This document shows, one piece after another, positions 27,350-36,202 of a stretch of DNA of 64,000 bases. Within the stretch, counting starts at the first letter, position 1. Each line of letters starts with the position of its first letter. The stretch spans positions 62,001 through 126,000 of the forward strand of contig CALMPF010000042.1 of NCBI GenBank assembly GCA_937871505.1, read 5' to 3'. The notes beneath the pieces are model-generated. The model ran no database searches. It worked only from the letters and a program-made list of their open reading frames with translations, and was not told where the DNA came from. Source of the stretch: an uncultured Planctomycetia bacterium. Lineage in GTDB: Bacteria > Planctomycetota > Phycisphaerae > Phycisphaerales > SM1A02. Both the position numbers and the translations under genes were made by a program.

Positions 27350-29296
27350 TCATGGCTGCGTCCGGCGCGGCGCCGACGCGAAGAACGCCCAGACGCGCTC
27401 CGCGCCCGCGAAGGATGCGAACGGCGCCGGACGTCCGGGCACGACCGGCGATCCCGGCCACCCGTGCCCGCCCTCGGCATCGACGACCAGCACGGTGGGC
27501 GCACCCCCCTCGGAGGCAGGCCAGATCGTCGTGGTCACGCTCCCCTCGACGGCGACCGACGGCTCGGCCGCGGAGCGATTCGCCCGCCTCCAGAAGGCGG
27601 CGATCTCGTCGATCGGCTTGTAGGGCGCCGCCTGGGCGCGACGCACCAGTTCGCTGCGGCTCATGCCTCCCTCGATCGGGACCAGCTCGTCCCTCGCGCC
27701 GACGACGATCAGGATCGGGACGGGGACGGAGGGGACCTCCTCGAACGAGAACATCGACGCGATCACCGGAGCCGCCGCCGCGATCCGCTCGGGGCGCGCA
27801 ACCGCGTAGGCGAAGGTCATCATGCCGCCGTTGGAGACCCCGGTCATGAAGATCCGCTCCGGGTCTGCTCCGTGGTCGCGGATCAACGCGTCGATCACGC
27901 CATCGAGGTAGGCGACGTCGTCGACGTTCGGAATCTCGCCGCGCAGGAGGAACCCGGTGTTCCACGCATGACCGCCGCGCTGAAGCGGCGCCCCCTCCGC
28001 GTACGCCACGATGAACCCCTCGCGGCGCGCCACGGCATCGAGGCGGGCGTTGCGGCGCATGATCTCCGCCGACCCCATTCCGCCATGCAGGGCGATCACC
28101 GCCGGGCGCGTTCCCTCGGCCGGGGCGTTGACGACGACGGCCCGGCGCGGGCGGCCTTGGAGCTCGAACCGCAGCGCCGACTCCGGCGGCCGCGCGCGGC
28201 GCGGCTCGGGCGCGGTCGTCGCCTGCTCGGGGGCGCGCTCGGCGCCGATGGACGCCGCGTCGCTCCGGTCGACCGCGCCCCCGAACGCGCGGCGGTGGAA
28301 GGCCCAGTTGTCCTCGCCGAGCGCTTCGAGGAGCGCCGGAGCTTGGTGACCGACGCCCGCAACGACGACCCACTCGTGCGGGATCGCCAGCGACTCGAGC
28401 CGCTCATGGAACGCGCGGTTGTTCGCGAACGTCGCATCGCGCTCGCCGACCACGACGCGAAGCAGGGTCCGCGCGGCGATCGCTTCGGCGCGGCGCTCCG
28501 CGATCATCCACGGGCTGACGGCGCGGAAGTAGGCATCATCGCCTCCGTAGACCCGCCGGAAGATCGTCTCGCGCTGCCGCGGACCAGCGAGCGGCGCGTC
28601 GGCGAAGTCGAGCTGGAGCGGACCGGCGCCGAGCATCGAGATCGCGCCGAAGCGCTCGACGTGGGCGAACCCGAGTCGCGCGGCGCCGTAGCCGCCCATG
28701 CTGAAGCCCTCGAGCATCCGGCCTTCGCGCGAGGCGATCGTGCGGTGCGCGGCATCGACGTGCGGGAGCAGCTCCTCGACGATCACGCGCTCCAGCGGCG
28801 TCGAGCCATCCTTCCAGTCCACGTACATGCCGTTGACAAGGCCGTTGACGAAGACGACGAGCACCGGCGGGATCGCCCCGGACGCGATCGCCGCATCGAA
28901 CCGCGCGGCAAGCGGCGGGATCCCCTCCGCGCCGCCGCCGGAACCATGCAGCCAGTAGACGACGGGAAAGCGCCGATCCGGCTCACCCTCGTAGGCCGCG
29001 GGCCGATAGAGGTGGTAGCTGACCTCGGTCGCCGCGGCCGCGCTCTCGAAGCGGTGGAAGGAGACCCGCGGCGCGCGGACCTCCGGCGTGACCCACGCGG
29101 CGCGACTGCCCTCCCGCAGTGGCGGCGGGGCGATCGCGCCGCTTCCGTCGGCGGCGGAGCCGTTCAGGGCGAACACCGACGGCAGCGCGAGGGCGAGCGC
29201 GGCAAGCCGCGCCGCGGCGGCGCGGACGATGGCGGGACGCGAGGCGCGGCGCCGCGGATGGAGGACTGGAGCGTGGCTGGAGTGCGGCATTGGCAT
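27350..29296 (-). CDS. Secreted protein with two fused esterase domains
   Basis: A 648-residue exported protein holding two complete alpha/beta hydrolases. The N-terminus is basic then hydrophobic (LAALALALPSVFALNGSAAD), a signal peptide. Domain 1 (about 75-335) resembles the esterase D/feruloyl esterase family: VVYWLHGSGGG, nucleophile GFSMGG with Ser199, VVVGERDATFANN and His317 in GVGHQAP. Domain 2 (about 375-645) resembles PHB depolymerase/LpqC esterases: VIALHGGMGSAE, AWNTGFLLRGEIPNVDDVAY, nucleophile GVSNGG with Ser488, VVGARDELVPIEGG and a final GGHGWPGS histidine. A 35-residue Pro/Arg-rich linker joins them. The fusion suggests joint attack on a substrate with two ester types; the substrate is not known. 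Confidence 0.85.
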   Translation of the reverse strand: MPMPHSSHAPVLHPRRRASRPAIVRAAAARLAALALALPSVFALNGSAADGSGAIAPPPLREGSRAAWVTPEVRAPRVSFHRFESAAAATEVSYHLYRPAAYEGEPDRRFPVVYWLHGSGGGAEGIPPLAARFDAAIASGAIPPVLVVFVNGLVNGMYVDWKDGSTPLERVIVEELLPHVDAAHRTIASREGRMLEGFSMGGYGAARLGFAHVERFGAISMLGAGPLQLDFADAPLAGPRQRETIFRRVYGGDDAYFRAVSPWMIAERRAEAIAARTLLRVVVGERDATFANNRAFHERLESLAIPHEWVVVAGVGHQAPALLEALGEDNWAFHRRAFGGAVDRSDAASIGAERAPEQATTAPEPRRARPPESALRFELQGRPRRAVVVNAPAEGTRPAVIALHGGMGSAEIMRRNARLDAVARREGFIVAYAEGAPLQRGGHAWNTGFLLRGEIPNVDDVAYLDGVIDALIRDHGADPERIFMTGVSNGGMMTFAYAVARPERIAAAAPVIASMFSFEEVPSVPVPILIVVGARDELVPIEGGMSRSELVRRAQAAPYKPIDEIAAFWRRANRSAAEPSVAVEGSVTTTIWPASEGGAPTVLVVDAEGGHGWPGSPVVPGRPAPFASFAGAERVWAFFASAPRRTQP

Positions 29297-29466
29297 CCGG
29301 GACAGAGGATCGTGGGCGGCGCTCGCTCGTCGCATGGGGCAGCAGCGCCGGGCGGAGGTGCATCGCGCGCGTCGGCGGCTTCCGCCCCGCAATGTGCCGG
29401 TCCGCTCCCGCGCCGGGACGCGCTCCCGCCGAGATTCGGCGCCGAGGGGTCGAGCGCCCCCGCCGC

Positions 29467-30666
29467 TCACGCCTCCCGGAGCGCCCCCGCGATCGGCAGG
29501 CGAGCGGCTCGGAGCGCCGGCAGGAGTCCGCCGAGCAGTCCCATGGCGGTCGCCCAGAGGATCGCCATCACGAGCAGCCGCGGCGTGACGGCGAATGCGA
29601 ACGCCACCTGGCTGAACGACTGCCAGTTGATCGTCGTCGCGGTGAATCCGTCGAGCAGGAGGTAGGCGATGGAGGCCCCGAGCAGCCCGCCGACCAGCGA
29701 GAGCGCGAGCGACTCGACGACCACCGAGAGCACGATCGGCGTGGCTCCGAACCCGAGGGCGCGGAGCGTCGCGATCTCGCGCGTCCGCCCCGCAACCGCC
29801 CCGTACATGGTGTTGAGCGCCCCGAAGACCGCCCCGAGCGCCATCAGACCGGCGACGAAGAAGCCGATTCCCTGGATGAAGGCGGAGAGCATCGACGACT
29901 GCTCGGCGAGAAATTCCGAGAGCCTGAGGGCCTTCACCTTCAGCCGCGGATCGATCGCCAGCGCCTCCCGGAAGCCGTCGAACGCCTCCGGCGATTCGAG
30001 CCGCACCAGCACCGATTGAAACGAATCGCCTCGCTGGTACGCGGGCTGGAGGACGGCGGCGTCGGTCCAGAGCTCCGACTCCGCCGCGCCGCTTCCCCCG
30101 GCGAAGACCCCCACCACCGTCCATTCGGACTGCCCGATGCGAAGGGCGCTCCCGACCTCGGTGCCGGCGAACGCCCGCGACGCCCCGGCGCCCACGATGA
30201 CCTCGCTGCGACCCGGCTCGAACGTGCGTCCTTCGACGATCTCGAACCCGCTCCGGACCGCCGTCGCCGCCGGCCCGACGCCGCGCAGCGGGACGTTGGC
30301 ATCCGTCCCGGTCGAGCGCTTGGGGAGGTTGATCATCACGAAGAGCTCCGCCGAGCAGAGCGGCCCTGCGGAGCCGGAGGCGATCCCGGGAGCGTCGCAG
30401 ATGATCCGCGCCTCGTCGCGCGAGAGACCGCTGGTCATCTCGGAGTCCGCACCGCTGCGGAGCACGATCGCGACATCGTCGGGCCCGGTCGTCCGCATCG
30501 CCGCCGTGAATCCCTCCGCGATCGAGAGCACGCCGACGAGCACGGCGACGACGCCGGCGATCCCCACGATCGCAGCCAGCGAAGGACCGCGCCGCTGCGG
30601 GATCGTCCGCAGGCTGAACGCGCAGACTGCGAGCACCTGCGAGCACCAGTTCACGATCCGCGTCAT
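29467..30666 (-). CDS. ABC transporter permease, MacB/FtsX type (second subunit)
   Basis: A 399-residue inner membrane protein with the FtsX/MacB layout: one N-terminal helix (GPSLAAIVGIAGVVAVLVGVL), a periplasmic MacB_PCD-like domain of about 220 residues, and three C-terminal helices starting at FIQGIGFFVAGLMALGAVFG with the coupling stretch GRTREIATLRALGFGATPI. It overlaps the preceding permease by 4 bases and ends the four-gene operon running left from 33891. It pairs with that permease and the ATPase to form a heteromeric exporter; the substrate is unknown. Confidence 0.88.
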   Translation of the reverse strand: MTRIVNWCSQVLAVCAFSLRTIPQRRGPSLAAIVGIAGVVAVLVGVLSIAEGFTAAMRTTGPDDVAIVLRSGADSEMTSGLSRDEARIICDAPGIASGSAGPLCSAELFVMINLPKRSTGTDANVPLRGVGPAATAVRSGFEIVEGRTFEPGRSEVIVGAGASRAFAGTEVGSALRIGQSEWTVVGVFAGGSGAAESELWTDAAVLQPAYQRGDSFQSVLVRLESPEAFDGFREALAIDPRLKVKALRLSEFLAEQSSMLSAFIQGIGFFVAGLMALGAVFGALNTMYGAVAGRTREIATLRALGFGATPIVLSVVVESLALSLVGGLLGASIAYLLLDGFTATTINWQSFSQVAFAFAVTPRLLVMAILWATAMGLLGGLLPALRAARLPIAGALREA

Positions 30667-31820
30667 GCGTTCCTCCGCAGCGCGGCGGCGACCTGAAGGC
30701 GCATGGCGGCGATGGCGGGAAGCGCCCCGGCCACGATCCCCAGGGCGACGACCAGCGCCGCGCCGATGAGCAGGTCGCGCCCCGGCAGGTAAAAGACCGG
30801 GAGCAGCGCCGGGACCGGGCTTCCGCCGACGGTGATCGCCCAGGCGGCCGCGAGACCTGCGAGGCCGCCGATCGCCGCGAGGAGACAGGACTCGGCGAGG
30901 ACGATCCAGAGCACCCTGGATCCGGTGAAGCCGAGCGCCTTGAGGACGCCGATCTCCTGCGTCCGCTCGCGGACGGCCTGCGCCATCGTGTTCCCCGCGA
31001 CCAGCAGGATCGTGAAGAAGACCGCGCCGAGGATCGCCATCAGGATCGTCCCGATGCTGCCGATCTGCTCGATGAACCCCTGCGCGAAGGCGCCTTCGGG
31101 CTCCGCCTTCGTCTCGGCGGGAGAGTTCGCGAACTCCGCATCGATGGCGGCGGCGACCTCCGCGGTCCGATCCGGATCGTCGACGCGCACCATGAACCAG
31201 CCGATCTGACCCTTGCCTTCCGCCCTCGCCTCGTCGAAGTAGTCGTGGCGGAAGAAGAAGTTCGACGTGTCTGCCTGCCGCTTCGCCGCCTCGAAAATCC
31301 CCACGACCTCGAACTCCCAGGCGCCGCCGCCGTCGCGCGGCCAGAGCGGGGAGACGAGCGGGATTCGGTCTCCGATCGCCCAGCCGAATCGATCGGCGAG
31401 CGCCCGGCCGACGATCGCGCCGGTCCGCGTCCGGCGCCACGCATTCGCCTGGTCCTCGGGGAGCTCGTACTCCCGATGCATGTCGAGGAACGCATCGGGC
31501 TCGACGGGAAAGGTCCCGAAGAAGTTCCGCGGGTCGTCCCTGTAGACGCCGTTGAACCACGTCCAGTGGACCACCGCGTCGACGCCGGGGACGGCGGCGA
31601 TCCGCTCCGCATAGGAACGCGGCAGGAGCATGATGAGCGAGACCCGGTGCCGCACGATCAGCCGATCGGCCCCCGCGAGGTTGATCCCCGCCGAGAACGC
31701 CTCCCGGATCGTGCAGAGGATCCCGAAGAGCAGGAACGCCACGAAGATCGAGCCCATCGTGAGGCCGGTGCGCAGCTTCCTCCGCATGAGGTTCGCCCAG
31801 ACAAGCCTCGCGAACCTCAT
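30663..31820 (-). CDS. ABC transporter permease, MacB/FtsX type (first subunit)
   Basis: A 385-residue FtsX-like permease: N-terminal helix (TGLTMGSIFVAFLLFGILC), periplasmic domain, then helices from GTILMAILGAVFFTILLVAG with the coupling segment RERTQEIGVLKALGFTGSRV. The periplasmic domain differs clearly from that of the other permease (it carries NFFGTFPVEPDAF and FFFRHDYFDEARAEG), so the pair is a heterodimer rather than a recent duplication. ATGA overlap with both neighbours. Confidence 0.88.
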   Translation of the reverse strand: MRFARLVWANLMRRKLRTGLTMGSIFVAFLLFGILCTIREAFSAGINLAGADRLIVRHRVSLIMLLPRSYAERIAAVPGVDAVVHWTWFNGVYRDDPRNFFGTFPVEPDAFLDMHREYELPEDQANAWRRTRTGAIVGRALADRFGWAIGDRIPLVSPLWPRDGGGAWEFEVVGIFEAAKRQADTSNFFFRHDYFDEARAEGKGQIGWFMVRVDDPDRTAEVAAAIDAEFANSPAETKAEPEGAFAQGFIEQIGSIGTILMAILGAVFFTILLVAGNTMAQAVRERTQEIGVLKALGFTGSRVLWIVLAESCLLAAIGGLAGLAAAWAITVGGSPVPALLPVFYLPGRDLLIGAALVVALGIVAGALPAIAAMRLQVAAALRRNA

Positions 31821-32557
31821 CGCCCGGACTCCTCGGGAGGCGTTGCCTCGAGGAGCCCCTTGTCGAGGTGCACGGTCCTCGTCGCCCGCGCCGAGGCATG
31901 CGGGTCGTGCGTGACCATGACGATCGTCTTGCCGTGCTCCGCGTTGAGCGCCTGGAGGAGCGCGAGGATCTCGTCGGCCGAGCGACGGTCGAGATCGCCG
32001 GTCGGCTCGTCGCAGAGCAGGATCGTCGGATCGGAGACGATCGCCCGCGCGATGCCGACGCGCTGCTGCTCGCCGCCGGAGAGGGTGCGCGGAGTGTGCC
32101 GGGCGCGGTTGGAAAGGCCAACCACCGAGAGCGCCGCCGCGACGTGGCGCCGCCGCTCCCCGCGCGTGAGGGAAGTCAGCAGCAGCGGCAGCTCGACGTT
32201 CCGCTCCGCGCTCAGCACGGGAAGCAGGTTGTAGAACTGGAAGACCAGCCCGACGTGCCGCGCCCGCCACGCGGCGAGCCGCCGCCCGGGCATCGAGTCG
32301 ATCCGCTCGCCTCCGACGGTGACGCTTCCGCGCGTCGGACGGTCGAGGCCGCCGATCAGGTTCAGCAGCGTCGACTTGCCGGAGCCCGAGGGACCCATCA
32401 GCGCAAGAAACTCCCCCGACGGAACCTCGAGGTCGAGCCCCGCGAGCACGTGGATCTCCTCGGCGCCGCGCCGGAACGTCTTCTCGACGCCGACGACCTC
32501 CACGAGCGCTGCGCCGCCATCGAGCGAGGGGTGGTCCATGGTCGAAGTCCGGGTCAT
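31817..32557 (-). CDS. ABC transporter ATPase, MacB/LolD-like
   Basis: A 246-residue ATPase that powers the two FtsX-type permeases. Walker A GPSGSGKST, Q-loop FQFYNLLPVLSAERNV, signature LSGGEQQRVGIARAI, Walker B TILLCDEPTGDLDRRS and the H-loop MVTHDPH are all intact. The Q-loop and D-loop sequences are typical of the MacB/LolD subfamily. ATG 32557 overlaps the adaptor stop codon; an internal ATG at 32539 is a possible alternative. Confidence 0.93.
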   Translation of the reverse strand: MTRTSTMDHPSLDGGAALVEVVGVEKTFRRGAEEIHVLAGLDLEVPSGEFLALMGPSGSGKSTLLNLIGGLDRPTRGSVTVGGERIDSMPGRRLAAWRARHVGLVFQFYNLLPVLSAERNVELPLLLTSLTRGERRRHVAAALSVVGLSNRARHTPRTLSGGEQQRVGIARAIVSDPTILLCDEPTGDLDRRSADEILALLQALNAEHGKTIVMVTHDPHASARATRTVHLDKGLLEATPPEESGR

Positions 32558-33891
32558 CGCCGCGCCTCCTTGACGCGATCGCCTTCCGAGAGATCCCGCG
32601 GCGCGTCGAGGACGACGCGTTCACCGGGAACGAGCCCTTCGAGGATGGACACTTCATCTCCCGGGGCTCCCGCCGTCAAGAGGGCGCGCCGCTCCACGAC
32701 GCCGTCGCGCACGACCCACGCGAAGTCGCCGCCGGAGCCGCTGAGGACGGCCGCCCGCGGCAGCCGGGGCCTTCCCTCGGCGCCGGGCTGCGGGGTCTCG
32801 TCGTCGCGGTCATCGAGGAAGGCCACCTTCACGCCCATCTCCGGGAGGATCCGCGGATCGAGCTCGTCGAACGCGACGCGCACGCGGACGGTCGCCTTCT
32901 GGCGATCCGCAGTGGGAACGATCGCGACGACCCGGGCGGGGATTCGCCAGCCGGGCGAGGAGTCGAGCGTCGCGATCGCCGGACGTCCGGCGACGACCCG
33001 GCCGATGGCGCTTTCGCTCACATCGACCTCGATCTCGAGCGACGCCATGTCCACGATGGTGCAGATGCCGGTCCGGGTGAAGCCGCCGACTGACATCGGC
33101 GAGATCATCTCGCCGGGCTGCGCGTTCTTCATGGTGACGACTCCGGCGAACGGCGCCCGGATCACGGTGTCCTCGAGCTGCTGCGTCCAGACGGCGACTT
33201 CATGCTCGGAGACCTCGATCTCCGCGTCCTGCCGGACGAGCCTCGCCTCAAGCGTCCAGACCGAGGTCTCCGCGCGCTCGATCTCCAGCGGCGTCGCCGC
33301 TCCGCGATCGGCAGCGCGGCGCAGTCGATCAAGCTCGCGCCCCGCCTGGGCCAGGGCCGCCTCGGTCTCTCCGCGGGCAGCGCGGTTGGCCTCGAGCTGC
33401 GCCTCGGAGAGCCGCAGGGCCCGCTCCACGTTCGAGTCATCGATCCGGGCGAGCACTTGATCGGCCTCGACCTTCATGCCTTCCTCAACGAGCACCTCGA
33501 CGATCTTCCCGGTCACCTTCGAGGAGACCGTCGCCAGCCGCCGCGCGGCCACGAACCCGGAGGCGTTGAGCAGAACGCGGTCGCCGGGCGCCGCGCCGGC
33601 CGACGGGACGACGATCGTCCGCACTTCCGCGAGCGGCGCCGACGCTCCCAGCCAGGCCGCGATCGGCCACCGGCTTCCCCACCATCCCGCCCACCATCCG
33701 CCGACCAGCGCTCCGCCGCCCGCCACTCCGAGAAGCAGCAGCGCCGCCACCGCCGGCCAGCGCCGGCTCGGCGCGGAGCGATCGATCCGCAGGGCGTCGA
33801 GATTCGGACGCGCTCGCTCGCCGCGCCGGCCGCTCTCCGCCGCTGCGCGCGGCGAAGGGGGAGCCGGAATCGCCTGCCGTGAATCGCTCAT
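32554..33891 (-). CDS. Periplasmic adaptor (membrane fusion) protein, MacA/HlyD-like
   Basis: A 445-residue adaptor, first gene of the exporter operon. After a 45-residue cytoplasmic tail there is one membrane span (WPAVAALLLLGVAGGGALVGG), then the lipoyl half-motifs (GKIVEVLVEEGMKVEADQVL and APFAGVVTMKNAQPGEMI) flanking an alpha-helical hairpin of about 70 residues, and beta-barrel and membrane-proximal domains (QKATVRVRVAFDELDPRILP). It should bridge the permeases and an outer membrane channel; no TolC-like gene is in the window. The longer than usual N-terminal tail is low-complexity. Confidence 0.88.
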   Translation of the reverse strand: MSDSRQAIPAPPSPRAAAESGRRGERARPNLDALRIDRSAPSRRWPAVAALLLLGVAGGGALVGGWWAGWWGSRWPIAAWLGASAPLAEVRTIVVPSAGAAPGDRVLLNASGFVAARRLATVSSKVTGKIVEVLVEEGMKVEADQVLARIDDSNVERALRLSEAQLEANRAARGETEAALAQAGRELDRLRRAADRGAATPLEIERAETSVWTLEARLVRQDAEIEVSEHEVAVWTQQLEDTVIRAPFAGVVTMKNAQPGEMISPMSVGGFTRTGICTIVDMASLEIEVDVSESAIGRVVAGRPAIATLDSSPGWRIPARVVAIVPTADRQKATVRVRVAFDELDPRILPEMGVKVAFLDDRDDETPQPGAEGRPRLPRAAVLSGSGGDFAWVVRDGVVERRALLTAGAPGDEVSILEGLVPGERVVLDAPRDLSEGDRVKEARR

Positions 33892-34285
33892 GCGCGGTCG
33901 ATGGCGCCTTCGCCGTCGGTCGTCTCGGCCGTGGTCCGGCCGAGGGCGCAGCGTCGCTGAGCCGGAGTCGACGGAGGTCCTCGGGCCCTGCGGCGACGCG
34001 TCAACGGAGCCGTCGCGGGATCAGGGTCGCGCCGCAACCCAGATCGAGGCACCATCGTACCGAGGGAACGCATCGGCGGTCGCGCAGCCACAGCCCGAGC
34101 TCGAGCCCCTCGGCAGCCACAGCGATCCGACACGGGGGGGGTGTGGTCCAGATTGCTGGCGGGAGCCGAAGCGGACTGAGGAGACGCCCTGCGCACCCTC
34201 TCCTCCCGCTGCGTCCCCGGGGGCGTATCGGGCGGGTTCCCCGCCGAGGTGCGGGCGACGCGACGTTTCGGAGGCGCGGATCGGG
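33892..34285. other. Gene-free stretch upstream of the exporter operon
   Basis: No gene or confident promoter. A G-run of eight or more (near 34132-34141) lies inside the near-palindrome CACGGGGGGGGTGTG, a slippage-prone spot. Nothing else is recognised. Confidence 0.4.
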
Positions 34286-34921
34286 CTACCGCGGCAGCTT
34301 CTCGTTCCTTCTCCTCCGCCCGCCGGTGAGGCCGGAGAGGGCTGCGCCGGCGCCGAGGACCGCGAGACCGCCGGGACCAGGGATGGCACCGCCGAAGAAG
34401 AGGGTGTCGATGACGGTGGCGCCGCCGAACTCGTTGCGGAGGATGGCCCGATCGAAGGGGATCTCCGACACGATCCCGGCGAAGCTCCAGCCTCCGTTCG
34501 TCGCCGTGAACTGGCTGACCGCAATCAGCTCCTGACCGGAGTAGAGCTCGTACTTGAAGATGGTCGGAAACCTCACCCCGATCGACGTGATCGGCGTCGA
34601 GAACTCCATCTCGATCGGCCCGACTCCCTGGCCGCCGCCGCCGAGGCCGACACCGTCGCTCGCGAAGAGCCCCAGGTCGGCGAAGATGATGTCGTCGCCG
34701 GGGACGAACGTCACACCCAGGGGGCTGTACTGCGTCGAGACGAGCGTACCGGTCGGGAACTCACTGAAGTTGATCGTCGTCACGCCGCTCGTCGCGCTGG
34801 TCCACTGATCGAGGCTGGTGTACGTGACGAACGCGGCCGTGCCGACGCTCGAGAGCGAGGCGGCGAGGGCGAGCGCAGGAAGCGTGCGGACGATCCGGAC
34901 ATGGGAGAGCAGTGGGAGCAT
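34286..34921 (-). CDS. Secreted PEP-CTERM-like protein
   Basis: A 211-residue exported protein of unknown function. The signal peptide is residues 1-30 (LPALALAASLSSVGTAAF). The body is a beta-rich domain (YTSLDQWTSATSGVTTINF, then SPLGVTFVPGDD and TPITSIGVRFP) typical of planctomycete PEP-CTERM proteins. The C-terminus has the sorting layout: a proline-glycine motif (IPGPGGLAVLGAGAALSGLTG), a hydrophobic stretch and an arginine cluster (GRRRR), though the PEP triad itself reads PGP. ATG 34921 has the strongest Shine-Dalgarno in the window (AGGAGG, 7 bases upstream). It would be processed by an exosortase-type system, not visible here. Confidence 0.8.
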   Translation of the reverse strand: MLPLLSHVRIVRTLPALALAASLSSVGTAAFVTYTSLDQWTSATSGVTTINFSEFPTGTLVSTQYSPLGVTFVPGDDIIFADLGLFASDGVGLGGGGQGVGPIEMEFSTPITSIGVRFPTIFKYELYSGQELIAVSQFTATNGGWSFAGIVSEIPFDRAILRNEFGGATVIDTLFFGGAIPGPGGLAVLGAGAALSGLTGGRRRRNEKLPR

Positions 34922-34968
34922 CAGAGTCCTCCGGTGAGAATGGCGAGGGTGGTGCCGGCTGGGTGGTC

Positions 34969-35308
34969 TCAAATGGAATCGAGCTGTTCGGGAGCGGCCT
35001 CCGCGACCCAAGCAGCGAAGGCTGCGAGATCGGCGAAGCCGACCGCGAGCAAGGCGTCGTCGAGCGAGAGCGGAGCGTCGACGGTCGCTCGGCCGTTCCG
35101 CATGCGTGCGGAAGCACGAACCCGTCGGCAACGGGGGATCGAGCCAAGGGTGAAGGTCATGGACGACCTTGGCCAGGCTGAACCGGTCGCGCGGAGGGAA
35201 GACATGAAGCCTGATTCCACTGACCGTCCCGGGCGTCTGCTGGGCGAAGAAGACGATCTGGCCACCGGGCGCGGCACGAGATTGGCTGTGTGTGCGCGTG
35301 GAGTCCAT
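34969..35308 (-). pseudogene. Probable small gene split by a frameshift
   Basis: Two neighbouring minus-strand frames each look protein-like. From ATG 35308 the frame gives MDSTRTHSQSRAAPGGQIVF and continues with ordinary composition through SGIRLHVFPPRDRFSLAKVV and about 25 more residues; it then turns arginine-rich. From about 35130 the next frame gives APLSLDDALLAVGFADLAAF and ends AAPEQLDSI at 34969. Joined by one frameshift around 35100-35135 they would make a protein of about 110 residues. I do not recognise it. Either a decayed gene or a sequencing indel would explain it. Confidence 0.35.
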
Positions 35309-35398
35309 CGGAAGTCCCTCTTCGGCTGCGCGGCGGCTGGACCGGACCCCTGCAAACGGGCCTCCCAGCCGGAGCGACGCCGCCGATGCCGACGCCCG

Positions 35399-35446
35399 GA
35401 TCAAGTTCGGGCCAGATCCTGTTCGGCCCCGATCCAGTTCGAGTGG
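35399..35446. repeat. Three 16-bp direct repeats upstream of the sigma-factor gene
   Basis: GATCAAGTTCGGGCCA, GATCCTGTTCGGCCCC and GATCCAGTTCGAGTGG begin exactly 16 bases apart (35399, 35415, 35431); the core GATCnnGTTCG is invariant. They lie about 165-210 bases before the ATG of the ECF sigma gene and could be protein-binding sites. Confidence 0.75.
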
Positions 35447-35593
35447 TCGCGGGGTCCAGAACCCCGGTGCCTCAGCACAAGGACCGAGCGTACCCGGGAT
35501 TGCGGGCGGGGTGCAAGGGATGGTTCAACAGGACGTGCGCACCGCTCGGCCGAGAAGCGCAGGCGGGATAGCGGCGCTCTGCGCGGGCGGCGG

Positions 35594-35599
35594 TACGCT
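35594..35599 (+). promoter_or_regulatory. Putative -10 box of the ECF sigma gene
   Basis: TACGCT ends 9 bases before the ATG at 35609. Same placement as in other genes of the window, so this operon may be read by the housekeeping sigma. Confidence 0.45.
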
Positions 35600-35608
35600 T
35601 GAACCTCG

Positions 35609-36202
35609 ATGTCCTGGGAAACGACGACCATCCTGCTCGAGCGCCTCCGCGCGTTCGATGATGCGGCGTGGCGCGACTTCAGCGAGCGCTTCCGCACCCC
35701 GATCGCAGCATTTGCGCGCCGCAACGGTCTCGATGCCGAGGCCGCCCAGGATGTCGCGCAGGAAGCCCTCGCCGCCGCGGCCGAGGGAGTCCGTGCGGGG
35801 CGCTACGAGCGCGGCCGCGGGCGGCTCTCCGCGTGGCTCTTCGGAATCGCGTGGAACGAGGCGATGCGTCGTCGCCGCGACGACCGTTTCGAGCGGCAGT
35901 CGCCCTCCATCGCGGGACGCACGACCTTCTTCTCGGCGCTGCCCTCAGAGGCGGCGGCCCGCACCGCGTGGGATCACGAGTGGGAGCGCTTCGTCCTCGA
36001 CCGCTGCATGTCCGTGGCGCGCGGAGAGTTCACCGACCGCGTTCTGGCGATCTTCGACGCCGTCGCGATCCGCGCCGTCGATCCGGCGCTGGTCGCGCGC
36101 GAGTTCGGGGTGACGCGCAACGCCGTCTTCATCGCCAAGCATCGCGTCCTGAGGCGCCTCCGCGAGCTGCGCGAGTCGATCGAGGCCGAGGAGGCCGCGT
36201 GA
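35609..36202 (+). CDS. ECF-type RNA polymerase sigma factor paired with a kinase
   Basis: A 197-residue extracytoplasmic sigma factor of standard length. Region 2 is residues about 15-95 (AWRDFSERFRTPIAAFARRN, then AAQDVAQEALAAAAEGV, then GRLSAWLFGIAWNEAMRRRR), and region 4 is about 140-190, with the recognition helix in LVAREFGVTRNAVFIAKHRV. Its stop overlaps the GTG start of a large Ser/Thr kinase (GTGA), so the two are translationally coupled. Sigma factors linked to Ser/Thr kinases are known in planctomycetes; the kinase is the likely regulator. Confidence 0.92.
   Translation: MSWETTTILLERLRAFDDAAWRDFSERFRTPIAAFARRNGLDAEAAQDVAQEALAAAAEGVRAGRYERGRGRLSAWLFGIAWNEAMRRRRDDRFERQSPSIAGRTTFFSALPSEAAARTAWDHEWERFVLDRCMSVARGEFTDRVLAIFDAVAIRAVDPALVAREFGVTRNAVFIAKHRVLRRLRELRESIEAEEAA

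Larger units (their letters stand above)
34922..35608. other. Intergenic region with a broken small gene and direct repeats
   Basis: It holds the probable frameshifted ORF at 34969-35308 on the minus strand and three 16-bp direct repeats at 35399-35446 upstream of the sigma-factor gene. The remainder shows no recognisable feature. Confidence 0.5.

Noticed and set aside
34132..34146. G-run inside a near-palindrome as a regulatory site
   Set aside because: Homopolymer G is common at this G+C and no gene start or promoter is close enough to give it a role.
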